From DASRJX01 sp035649235 (GTDB taxonomy: Bacteria; Acidobacteriota; Polarisedimenticolia; Gp22-AA2): a DNA stretch of 14,254 bases. The translations under genes and the position numbers were made by a program. This document shows positions 1-6,747 of this stretch, piece after piece. A model generated the notes under the pieces. That model did no database searches and had not been told where the DNA came from. It saw only the letters and a program-made list of their open reading frames with translations. How positions within the stretch are numbered: the first letter of the stretch is position 1; each line of letters opens with the position of its first letter. The stretch covers positions 1 through 14,254 of the forward strand of contig DASRJX010000176.1 of the NCBI GenBank assembly GCA_035649235.1, read 5' to 3'.

Positions 1-423
1 GAGGCCAAGCGCAAGGTCCGACCGTTCTCGCCGAGGCCCCCCGACGCCGACGACGGGACGTGGCGGATGTCGCAGGCCGACGTCGACCGGGTGCAGGAAT
101 TCCGCAAGTGCATCGAGTGCTTCCTCTGCCAGGACGTCTGCCACGTGCTGCGCGAGCACCGGCTCCACGACCGCTTCGTCGGCCCGCGCGTGCTCGTCCA
201 CGCCGCGGCGCTCGAGATGCACCCGCTCGACCGGGCGGACCGGACCTCGGAGCTGCGCGCGGAGCACGGGCTCGGCTTCTGCAACATCACGAAATGCTGC
301 ACGAGCGTCTGCCCCGAGGGGATCACGATCACCGACAATGCGATCATCCCCCTCAAGGAGCGCGTCGTCGATCGGTTCTACGATCCGATCCGGGCCTTCA
401 TGAGGCTCATCGGCATCGACTGA
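1..423 (+). CDS. sdhB: Succinate dehydrogenase/fumarate reductase iron-sulfur subunit, C-terminal part (5' end off window)
   Basis: The frame is open from base 1, so the N-terminus with the 2Fe-2S domain lies outside. The visible 140 codons hold a C-x2-C-x2-C-x3-C motif (codons 37, 40, 43, 47) and a second group at codons 94, 100 and 104. The spacing of the second group equals that of the 3Fe-4S/4Fe-4S ligands of E. coli SdhB (C206, C212, C216). Both distal clusters should therefore assemble. The wording around them (RKCIECFLCQDVCH; GFCNITKCC; ITDNAIIPLKERV) is that of the mycobacterial Sdh1-type iron-sulfur subunit, from my memory of that family. The subunit passes electrons from the FAD subunit to the membrane anchor and quinone. 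An additional cysteine at codon 99 sits beside C100. Genes for the flavoprotein and anchor are expected upstream. Succinate versus fumarate direction cannot be decided from this piece. Confidence 0.93.
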   Translation, partial: EAKRKVRPFSPRPPDADDGTWRMSQADVDRVQEFRKCIECFLCQDVCHVLREHRLHDRFVGPRVLVHAAALEMHPLDRADRTSELRAEHGLGFCNITKCCTSVCPEGITITDNAIIPLKERVVDRFYDPIRAFMRLIGID

Positions 424-462
424 GGTCCGCGGCGCGCGTCGATCAGCCGACCGCGGCGCGGG

Positions 463-470
463 AAGGAGGA
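463..470 (+). promoter_or_regulatory. Ribosome binding site for the small TPR-like gene
   Basis: AAGGAGGA lies 3 bases before the ATG at 474. The frame is open well upstream, overlapping sdhB, and this site is what selects the internal ATG as the start. Confidence 0.7.
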
Positions 471-473
471 GCG

Positions 474-974
474 ATGTTCGAGCTGAAACGCCTGCACATG
501 AACGCCATCCCCGGGGCGCTGGCCAAGGCGGAGCGCTACCGGCTGCTGAACGAGGCACGCGAGGCCGAGAGCATCGCCCGCGACATCCTCGCGGTCGATC
601 CCGGGAACCACGAGGCGCACGTGCTCCTGATCCTGGTCTTGACCGACCAGTTCCCGCACCGCCTGGCGGAGACGTGGACCGAGGCGAAAGCCCTCGTCGG
701 CAGCCTGCGCGATCCTTACGCGTCGGCCTACTACCGGGGCATCCTCCACGAGCGGCGCGCGAAAGCCGCGCTCAAGGCGGGACGCCTCGGCTTCCGGCAC
801 GGGGTCTACGAGGACCTCCGGGGCGCCATGGAGTCTTTCGAGAAGGCCGCCTCCTGCGCTCCCGAGGGGGACGACGCCGCGATCCTGCGCTGGAACACCT
901 GCGCGCGCACCCTCAACGCGTACCCCGCGCTCCAGCCCTCCGACGAGCCCGCCGCGCCCACGATGCTCGAGTAG
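474..974 (+). CDS. Small TPR-like protein of unknown function
   Basis: The product is 166 residues with no signal peptide or membrane segment, so it is probably cytoplasmic. Residues about 10-65 form an alanine- and leucine-rich helical hairpin pattern (ERYRLLNEAREAESIARDIL, then DPGNHEAHVLLILVL) typical of tetratricopeptide repeats. A second helical pair lies at about 75-150 (ASAYYRGILHERRAKAALK and an AMESFEKAASCAPEGDDAAI segment). TPRs are protein-binding scaffolds, and the partner is not visible. The gene starts 50 bases after the sdhB stop on the same strand with its own strong ribosome site, so the two are probably cotranscribed. A role in assembly or regulation of the dehydrogenase would be speculation. 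The ATG at 474 was chosen over the longer frame because of the ribosome site and because upstream codons overlap sdhB in another frame. Confidence 0.75.
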   Translation: MFELKRLHMNAIPGALAKAERYRLLNEAREAESIARDILAVDPGNHEAHVLLILVLTDQFPHRLAETWTEAKALVGSLRDPYASAYYRGILHERRAKAALKAGRLGFRHGVYEDLRGAMESFEKAASCAPEGDDAAILRWNTCARTLNAYPALQPSDEPAAPTMLE

Positions 975-1034
975 AACAGCGGGCGCCCGCTCGAGCCGAT
1001 CACCCCGCTCACCGAGGAGGCCGGGAGAGGGACC

Positions 1035-1059
1035 GTCCAGACGCGCCGATCGTCTGGAC
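1035..1059. repeat. Perfect 9-bp inverted repeat, possible operator or terminator hairpin
   Basis: GTCCAGACG (1035-1043) and CGTCTGGAC (1051-1059) are perfect complements around a 7-base loop. GACC (1031-1034) and GGTC (1062-1065) extend the stem past a 2-base bulge. No T-run follows, which weakens a standard intrinsic terminator for the TPR gene. The right arm overlaps the putative -35 of the next gene, so an operator is equally likely. Confidence 0.6.
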
Positions 1060-1084
1060 AGGGTCCCCGACGGCGCGCTATCCT
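1055..1084 (+). promoter_or_regulatory. Putative sigma70-type promoter for the giant secreted protein
   Basis: TGGACA (1055-1060, 5 of 6 matches to the -35 consensus) and TATCCT (1079-1084, 4 of 6 to the -10) are separated by 18 bases. The ATG is about 28 bases after the -10. The -35 sits inside the right arm of the inverted repeat at 1035-1059. It was read by eye, with no transcription data. Confidence 0.4.
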
Positions 1085-1112
1085 TCCCCTTACAGTACCG
1101 TCAGGAGATCGG

Positions 1113-4100
1113 ATGGAAGCCCCTCGAGGGGGAGTTGGCACCGCGACGCCGCGGGCGCGGCGGCGGCTGTTCGTCCCCTCTGGCACCGCAGGTGGTGTGG
1201 TCTTCACGCTGATCTACGCACTTGGCCCCGTCGCCCCGGCCCGGGCCGCGATCTTCCCGAATCTGATCCACGATGTCGGGTCCGCTCCCGGCCAGGTCAT
1301 CAAGGGCGACTTCAACGGGGACGGCCGGCTCGATCTGGCGGTGAGCAACGGCGGCTCGGGAGACGTCTCCATCCTGTTGGGGACAGGGGACGGGACTTTC
1401 GAGCCGGAGCGGCGAGTCATCACCGGGCCGGATCCTTTCGGGCTCCTGACGCACGATCTCGACTCCGACGGGCGGCTCGATCTGGTCGTCGCCAACGAAG
1501 GATTGTCGTTCCCGTTTGAGCCTTCTCTTCCCCCTGACGTCTCGGTCCACCTCGGTCGGGGAGACGGGACCTTCCTCGACCCGATCCGGATCGACGTGGC
1601 GGCGTTCGTGGTCTACCGGATGGCGGTCGCCGACTTCGACGGCGACCAGGTCCCGGACCTGGTGGTCCCGGAGGTCGGCGCCGACAGCGTGGTGCTGCTC
1701 CTGGGGACGGGAGACGGCCACCTCGTGCCGGGGGGCCGGTTCCCGGTCGGGGGCGAGCCGGTCGGCGCCGGGACCGGGGACTTCAACGGCGACGGTCATC
1801 CCGACCTGGCGGTGACCAACGCCCATCCGAGCGATATCTCGGTCCTGCTCGGAAACGGCGCTGGCTCGTTCGCGCCACAGACCCGATTTCAGACCCTCAG
1901 CCTGCCGGGCTATCTCGAAATCGACGATCTCGACGGCGACGGCGACGCCGACCTGGCTTTGGTGAGCCGGAACGGGAGGCATGTCGGCTATCACCTGGGC
2001 CGTGGCGACGGGTCGTTCGAAGCAGCGGTTTTCTTCGACCTGGGCGCGACCCCCAGCGGGCTGGCGATCGGCGACTCGAACGGCGACGGGTGGAAGGACC
2101 TCCTGGTGCCGCTCCGGATCGGGTTCGTTTCGGTCCTCCTCGGACGCGGCGACGGGACATTCCTGGGGCCGCTGCGGAGCGGCGTCGGATCGCGGCCGGT
2201 CGGGATCGCGGCGGGTGCGTTCGACGCCGACGGCCGCCAGGATCTCGCCGTGGCGCTGTTCGGAGCGGAGCAGCGCGTCGACGCGGTCGTCCCGCTGTTC
2301 GGCAACGGGGATGGGACGTATGGCCCGCCGCCGGCGCGGACCACGGGAACGAGCAACGAGGCGGTCACGGTCGCCGACCTGAATGCCGACGACCGCCCCG
2401 ATGTCGCCACCACCGACGATATCAAGCACGAGGCCGTGGTGCTCCTCGGTCGCGGGGATGGGACGTTCGGTCCCGACCGGCGCTTCGCCGTCGGTCCCTT
2501 TCCGGCCGCCATCGGGGCGGGTGATCTGTTCGAGGACGGGCACGTGGACCTCGTGGTCGCGAGCACCGGCAGCCCTTCCTTGTCCCCCGGGAACCAGGGC
2601 GAGGTGTCGATCCTGCTGGGGCTCGGAGACGGAGAGTTCGCGCCGGCGGTCCGGATGGCCGCCGGCGTGTGGCCCCTCGACGTCACGGTGGCCGACGTGA
2701 ACGGCGATCGGCATCAGGATGTGATCGTGGCCGACGCGGACTTTTTCTCCACCGGGGGCCTATCGATTCTCTTCGGCCGGGGCGACGGCACCTTCCTGCC
2801 GGAGACCCGGATCCCCGCCGGGGTCCAGCCGCTGTCGGTCCGGGCCGCGGACCTCGATAGTGACGGCCGGATCGATCTGGCGGTCGCCAGCGGCGGCTCG
2901 TCCAATCCGCCTTCCCCCGGCCAGGTGCTCTGGCTGAAGGGGCACGGGGACGGCACCTTCGACCCCGCCGTGGCGCTGGCGAGCGGCACGCGCATGGGGG
3001 CCGTGTCGATCGCCGACCTGAATGTCGACGGCTCCCCGGATCTGGTGGCCGCCGACGTGGGGAACGTCGTCTCGTTCGTGTTCCCGGTCGACGTCGGGCG
3101 AGTCCACATCCTTCTGGGACACGGCGACGGGTCGTTCACCCCCCTCCCGCCGCTGGAAGCGCCTCGCAGTCCGCTCGACCTCGCGCTGGGCGATTTCGAC
3201 GGCGACCAGGTCCCGGACCTCGGCATCCTGAATCTCACTTTCGACGTCTCAGTGCTGCGAGGTCTCGGCGATGGTCACTTCGGCCCGACTTCCCGGTTCA
3301 TCGTGGCCGGGCAGGCGCGGGCCCTGGCGGCCGCCGACATGAACGGCGACGGCCGCTCCGACCTGGTCGGAACAGCCGCAGAGACGGTGGCGGTGTCGCT
3401 CAGCCAGGAGCCGGAGCCTGACGTCGACGGCGACGGAGTGCCCGACCAGGAGGACAACTGCCGCACCGTCGGCAATCCCGACCAATCGAACGCCGACGCC
3501 GACGCCACGGGCGACCGCTGCGACCGCTGCGCGCACGACCCCCTGGACGACGCCGATCGCGACGGCCTCTGCGCCGACGCCGACAACTGTCCGGCGCTCG
3601 CCAACGCGGCGCAGGCTGATGCCGACGGGGACGGCGTCGGAGACGCCTGCGACAACTGCCCCTCCATTTCCAATGCGGCGCAGGCCGATCCCGACGGCGA
3701 CCGGGTCGGGGACGCCTGCGACAACTGTCCCGACGTCGCGAATGCCTCTCAGTCGGATCAAGATGGGGACCAGATCGGCGATCTCTGCGACCCCTGCCCC
3801 GGCGATCCGGTGAACGACCCCGACAACGACGGCCGCTGCGCCGCGATCGACAACTGTCCCTTCAGCCCCAATCCGGGTCAGGAAGACTCCGACCACGATG
3901 GGGACGGCGACGCCTGCGACAACTGCCCCTCGGTCGCCAACGCGACCCAGGGCGATCAGGATGCCGATGGGATCGGCGACCTGTGCGACAACTGTTTCAC
4001 TCGCTTCAACCCCGCGCAGGCCGACGTGGACGGCGACCATCGTGGCGACGCGTGCGACAACTGCCCCGGCATCGCGAACGCGCTCCAGAACGATCTCGAT

Positions 4101-5903
4101 CGGGACGGGGTCGGCGACGTGTGCGACAACTGCCCCGCCGCGTCCAACGGAACCCAGGCCGATGCCGACGCCGACGCCCTGGGGGACGCCTGTGACAATT
4201 GCCCTTCGGCGGCCAACACGGATCAGGCCGACGCCAACCACGACGGCTCGGGGGACGCCTGCCAGCCGACGCTCCAGATCCTGGGGATCGGCGGCGACGG
4301 GGTGTCGCAGATCGTGGTGTCGATCGCGACGCACGATCCGAACGGCGATCCGCTCCGCGGGCGCCTCGAGATCATCTCGCGCGCCCCGCAGGAGGTCATG
4401 GTCGAAGAGACGCTCGACCCCGCCTCCTGCGGCCGCGGCTTCCTCCCCGAGGGGATTCCGGGGGAGGGGATCGGCTTCGCATTCGGCGCCGTCGGCGTGC
4501 CGTACCTGTTCGATCTCGATTCGAATATCGGGTGCGGCGACTACTTCCCCGACTACATGCTGGCGGCCGGGTCGTGCGCGCATCCCGAGAGCGCGTTCGA
4601 CACTCTGAGGATCCTCTCGGGGGTTGCGACGCCGGGGACCCGTCTCTGCGTCCGTCCCTTCAAGGCCGACTCAGGCGGCATCGACCTGACCTTGCTCAGT
4701 CTGGCGCCCGAGCGCATCACCTTCGAAGCGGTGAACGCCGCGCCGCTCCTCACGCTTGAGTCCCCCACCGGCGTGCCGCGAAGAGCCGACATCACGGAAT
4801 TGCCGGCGGGGCATCTCGAGCTGACGCTCACGTTGACCGATGGGCTGACTGTCCCGGTCACCGCGAGCGCCGACTTCCTGGCCCAGGGGGAGCCGCTCCT
4901 GGTGGTCGGACAGGCGCCGGTGGCGGCGATAGCAGGGACCGGTGCCGTGGAGTGCGATCGTCCAGGGGCGGGGCTCGCGAGCCTGGACGGCACCGCGTCG
5001 GCCGACCCCGATCCGGGCGGCGGGATTGCCTCCTACCTCTGGCTCCTGAATCCCGGCACGGCCGATGAAGAGCGGCTGGGGGAGGGAGCCGTGCTGCCGG
5101 CAGTGCTGCCGCTCGGCTCGAGCACGGTCGGGCTCCGTGTGACCGATTCCGACGGCCTGACGGGAGAGAGCCTCTCGGCCGTCGTGGTCTCCGACAACAC
5201 GCCCCCCGAATTCGCGGTGGTCGCCGATCCCGGAACGCTCTGGCCACCCAATCACCATCTGCTGCCGGTCGGGGTCGCCTGGCAGGTCCACGACCGCTGC
5301 GACCCGGCGCCGGGTATAGCGCTCCTCGGAGTAACCAGCAATGAGCCGGACGACGCGCCCGGACCGGGCGACGGCGAGACGACCGGAGATATCGACGGAC
5401 TCGCGACCGGCCTTTCCGATGCGGAGCTGATGCTGCGAGCCGAGCGGTCCGGCTCCGGCGTGGGGCGCGTCTACCAGATCGCCTATCGGGCCACGGACGC
5501 GGCCGGGAACATGGCGCCGGGGCTCGCAGTGGTGGTGGTGCCGCACGACCAGGGCTCGGGGCCCGAGCCTCTCCTGATGCACCTGGCGCCGCCGGGTCCG
5601 GACGGCACCATCCAGGCGTTCTGGTCCGGCGTCGCCGGGGCCGAAGGGTACGACCTGATCGCCGGCGACCTGTCGCGCCTGCGGCTCGATTCGGAGCGGG
5701 TCTCGCTCGGCGCGGTCCGGGTCCTGGCGCGCGGCCTGGCCGGGACCTCGCAGACGATCGACGAGGGAGGCCGAACCCCGGCCGTGGGGGAGGCCTATTT
5801 CTACTTCGTGCAGGCGCGCATCACGCGCGGCGGGACCGGCTACGGCAGCGAATTGCCGCCCTGGCCGCGGATCCCTGATGCCTGCGAAGGCGGGTGTCCC
5901 TAG
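1113..5903 (+). CDS. Giant secreted FG-GAP / thrombospondin type 3 / PKD-like repeat protein
   Basis: The product is 1596 residues. A signal peptide (basic RARRR at 14-18, hydrophobic stretch, likely cut after A-R-A at 43-45) indicates export. Residues about 52-765 hold 14 FG-GAP/VCBS repeats with DxNGDGxxD calcium loops from D66 to D742, mean spacing 52 residues; each ends in a LLGxGDGxF-type strand. Residues about 770-1050 hold 12 thrombospondin type 3 modules (DxDxDGxGDxCDNCP), acidic, calcium-binding and Cys-rich. Residues about 1053-1260 are unassigned. Residues about 1266-1480 look PKD/Ig-like (LDGTASADPDPGGGI, SDNTPPEF, ATDAAGNMAPG). The last 110 residues resemble an FN3-like domain ending DACEGGCP. 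No transmembrane anchor, lipobox or LPXTG motif is seen, so the protein is probably extracellular or surface-attached by other means. Function is unknown; adhesion or ligand binding is the usual inference for this architecture. A ribosome site (AGGAGA, 1103-1108) precedes the ATG at 1113. Confidence 0.9.
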   Translation: MEAPRGGVGTATPRARRRLFVPSGTAGGVVFTLIYALGPVAPARAAIFPNLIHDVGSAPGQVIKGDFNGDGRLDLAVSNGGSGDVSILLGTGDGTFEPERRVITGPDPFGLLTHDLDSDGRLDLVVANEGLSFPFEPSLPPDVSVHLGRGDGTFLDPIRIDVAAFVVYRMAVADFDGDQVPDLVVPEVGADSVVLLLGTGDGHLVPGGRFPVGGEPVGAGTGDFNGDGHPDLAVTNAHPSDISVLLGNGAGSFAPQTRFQTLSLPGYLEIDDLDGDGDADLALVSRNGRHVGYHLGRGDGSFEAAVFFDLGATPSGLAIGDSNGDGWKDLLVPLRIGFVSVLLGRGDGTFLGPLRSGVGSRPVGIAAGAFDADGRQDLAVALFGAEQRVDAVVPLFGNGDGTYGPPPARTTGTSNEAVTVADLNADDRPDVATTDDIKHEAVVLLGRGDGTFGPDRRFAVGPFPAAIGAGDLFEDGHVDLVVASTGSPSLSPGNQGEVSILLGLGDGEFAPAVRMAAGVWPLDVTVADVNGDRHQDVIVADADFFSTGGLSILFGRGDGTFLPETRIPAGVQPLSVRAADLDSDGRIDLAVASGGSSNPPSPGQVLWLKGHGDGTFDPAVALASGTRMGAVSIADLNVDGSPDLVAADVGNVVSFVFPVDVGRVHILLGHGDGSFTPLPPLEAPRSPLDLALGDFDGDQVPDLGILNLTFDVSVLRGLGDGHFGPTSRFIVAGQARALAAADMNGDGRSDLVGTAAETVAVSLSQEPEPDVDGDGVPDQEDNCRTVGNPDQSNADADATGDRCDRCAHDPLDDADRDGLCADADNCPALANAAQADADGDGVGDACDNCPSISNAAQADPDGDRVGDACDNCPDVANASQSDQDGDQIGDLCDPCPGDPVNDPDNDGRCAAIDNCPFSPNPGQEDSDHDGDGDACDNCPSVANATQGDQDADGIGDLCDNCFTRFNPAQADVDGDHRGDACDNCPGIANALQNDLDRDGVGDVCDNCPAASNGTQADADADALGDACDNCPSAANTDQADANHDGSGDACQPTLQILGIGGDGVSQIVVSIATHDPNGDPLRGRLEIISRAPQEVMVEETLDPASCGRGFLPEGIPGEGIGFAFGAVGVPYLFDLDSNIGCGDYFPDYMLAAGSCAHPESAFDTLRILSGVATPGTRLCVRPFKADSGGIDLTLLSLAPERITFEAVNAAPLLTLESPTGVPRRADITELPAGHLELTLTLTDGLTVPVTASADFLAQGEPLLVVGQAPVAAIAGTGAVECDRPGAGLASLDGTASADPDPGGGIASYLWLLNPGTADEERLGEGAVLPAVLPLGSSTVGLRVTDSDGLTGESLSAVVVSDNTPPEFAVVADPGTLWPPNHHLLPVGVAWQVHDRCDPAPGIALLGVTSNEPDDAPGPGDGETTGDIDGLATGLSDAELMLRAERSGSGVGRVYQIAYRATDAAGNMAPGLAVVVVPHDQGSGPEPLLMHLAPPGPDGTIQAFWSGVAGAEGYDLIAGDLSRLRLDSERVSLGAVRVLARGLAGTSQTIDEGGRTPAVGEAYFYFVQARITRGGTGYGSELPPWPRIPDACEGGCP
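3421..4262 (+). repeat. Twelve thrombospondin type 3 modules (coding repeat block)
   Basis: Most modules are 23 residues of the form P-x2-x-N-x2-Q-x-D-x-D-x-D-x2-G-D-x-C-D-N-C. Two are shorter (about 20 residues; DDADRDGLC and NDPDNDGRC types) and come second and sixth. The DNA is repetitive too: GACGCCTGCGACAACTGCCC occurs exactly at more than one site, for example from 3642 and from 3909. Such near-identity favours recombination and copy-number change. Confidence 0.85.
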
Positions 5904-5923
5904 CCGCGCTCGGCAGTTCGGTC

Positions 5924-6217
5924 TCAGGGTTGCGTGACCCGGCTTGGGACATCGTCGGCGCGCTGGCTGGCACGAAACTCGATGATGCGCACCTCCGCAA
6001 GCCCCTGGCGGCAGAACGGATCCTCGGCCATGATGGCCTCGATCCGCTCGCGCGAGTCGGCCATGGCCACGATGATGCCGCCCGCGCGCGGGATCTGCCT
6101 GCCGGAAATCAGGAAATTCCCCGCCGCGTAGTACTTCCTGAGGAATGCGACATGGGCGCGCATCTGCGCGTCGATGCGCGCGAGGGGCGCCTTGTAGGTG
6201 AGCTCGACGATGAACAT
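5924..6217 (-). CDS. YciI family (YCII-related domain) protein
   Basis: The product is 97 residues, the usual length of a single-domain YciI protein, and matches the family along its length: a first strand MFIVELTYKAP, RAHVAFLRKYYAAGNFLISG, GGIIVAMADS, and AEDPFCRQGLAEVRIIEF. The conserved His (H22) and the Asp of the DPF motif (D66), proposed as the active-site dyad of the family, are both present. Members adopt a ferredoxin-like fold. Most have no known substrate; some are dehalogenase- or muconolactone isomerase-like. The protein is cytoplasmic. The start is the ATG at 6217, preceded by GGAGAG about 7 bases upstream. It lies 46 bases downstream of the DUF2277 gene on the same strand and is probably cotranscribed with it. 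It converges with the giant protein gene, leaving only 20 bases between their stops. Confidence 0.88.
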   Translation of the reverse strand: MFIVELTYKAPLARIDAQMRAHVAFLRKYYAAGNFLISGRQIPRAGGIIVAMADSRERIEAIMAEDPFCRQGLAEVRIIEFRASQRADDVPSRVTQP

Positions 6218-6263
6218 CGGTCTTCTCTCCGAGGCCCGATGTCCTCGTGCCCGATCGCCACGT

Positions 6264-6536
6264 TCATTGCCTGACGAAGCGCTTGGCGGCCTCAGCCATG
6301 GCCTTTGCCCTGACCGCTTCCCGGTCCCTTGGCGGCGCCACGGTTACGAGCGAACGAACGAGGGTACGGGCTATATCGGCAACCTGTTCCACGGCCAGGT
6401 TAAAAGCCATTTCGTTGGCTTTTGACGGCTTGTTGAAACCACTCAGCTTACGCACGAATTGAAGTGCGGACGATCGTATCTCTTCGTCCGTTGCAGGCGG
6501 TTCGAAGTTGAACAGTGTCTTGATGTTTCTGCACAC
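6264..6536 (-). CDS. DUF2277 family protein
   Basis: The product is 90 residues from a GTG start. The sequence after it (CRNIKTLFNFEPPATDEEI, FVRKLSGFNKPSKANE, APPRDREAVRAKAMAEAAKRF) is the DUF2277 family signature. Members normally start M-C-R-N-I, so the GTG read as Met at 6536 restores the family N-terminus. An upstream in-frame ATG at 6569 would add 11 residues that do not fit the family and would bury the ribosome site. The protein is small, probably cytoplasmic and helical in the second half, and has no known function. The N-terminal Cys next to the initiator Met is conserved in the family and could bind metal or be modified, which is inference. Base composition is unusual: counting by hand, about 51% GC over 6361-6540, against about 75% in a sample of the giant gene (3541-3600). 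This suggests a separate history, perhaps transfer. Confidence 0.88.
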   Translation of the reverse strand: MCRNIKTLFNFEPPATDEEIRSSALQFVRKLSGFNKPSKANEMAFNLAVEQVADIARTLVRSLVTVAPPRDREAVRAKAMAEAAKRFVRQ

Positions 6537-6540
6537 AGCG

Positions 6541-6546
6541 ACCTCC
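6541..6546 (-). promoter_or_regulatory. Ribosome binding site deciding the GTG start of the DUF2277 gene
   Basis: On the minus strand GGAGGT (6546 down to 6541) is followed, 4 bases after its end, by GTG at 6536. It would lie inside the coding region if the longer ATG start at 6569 were used, so it supports the GTG. Confidence 0.75.
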
Positions 6547-6747
6547 AAATGAAATGAATTCTCGCACACCTGGTCTCACGCGGGATGCTGACCTGCTCAG
6601 CACGGCCCGGCAGGACGGCGAGTCGCGGTGCGCGAGCAGCGCCTAAAGCGCGCGCGTTGCAGGAACTGGTTGAAGCTCGACGGCACCGGGCGTAGAAGTC
6701 GCGCAAGGTAGGGCTCCTGTCGCCAGGTTAACGGAGGAGGGACGTCC
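6547..6747. other. Divergent intergenic region, about 200 bases
   Basis: This is the longest gene-free stretch of the window. It must hold promoters for the minus-strand DUF2277-YciI pair and the plus-strand gene at 6748. A weak plus-strand candidate is TTGAAG (6670-6675) with TAGAAG (6693-6698), 17 bases apart, each matching 4 of 6 consensus bases. No RNA gene or recognisable mobile-element end is seen. Confidence 0.4.
6586..6602. repeat. 17-bp inverted repeat in the divergent intergenic region
   Basis: TGCTGA (6586-6591), five bases CCTGC, then TCAGCA (6597-6602): perfect 6-base arms. It lies between the divergent DUF2277 gene and the secreted protein gene at 6748, about 40 bases upstream of the DUF2277 ribosome site. 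An operator is possible; a chance palindrome cannot be excluded. Confidence 0.4.

Noticed and set aside
975..1112. The 1035-1059 hairpin as a definite intrinsic terminator
   Set aside because: No T-run follows the stem; it is kept only as an inverted repeat with two possible roles.
1101..2714. A 537-codon open frame on the minus strand opposite the FG-GAP region
   Set aside because: It is the complement of repetitive GC-rich coding DNA; its product is Arg/Pro/His-rich low-complexity text without family marks, while the plus strand encodes clear FG-GAP repeats.
3421..4262. Regular repeats considered as a CRISPR array or tandem noncoding repeat
   Set aside because: The period is a multiple of three and encodes thrombospondin type 3 modules in frame; there are no constant repeats with variable spacers.
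3249..4583. A 444-codon minus-strand frame rich in GxVxxGVxVxVG repeats
   Set aside because: The repetition only mirrors the thrombospondin type 3 DNA repeats on the other strand; there is no ribosome site and no signal or domain.
6604..6700. Short plus-strand coding-like tail (ending ALQELVEARRHRA then stop) as a remnant of a decayed gene
   Set aside because: Too short, no family match, and GC-rich DNA often gives such open Arg/Ala-rich stretches.
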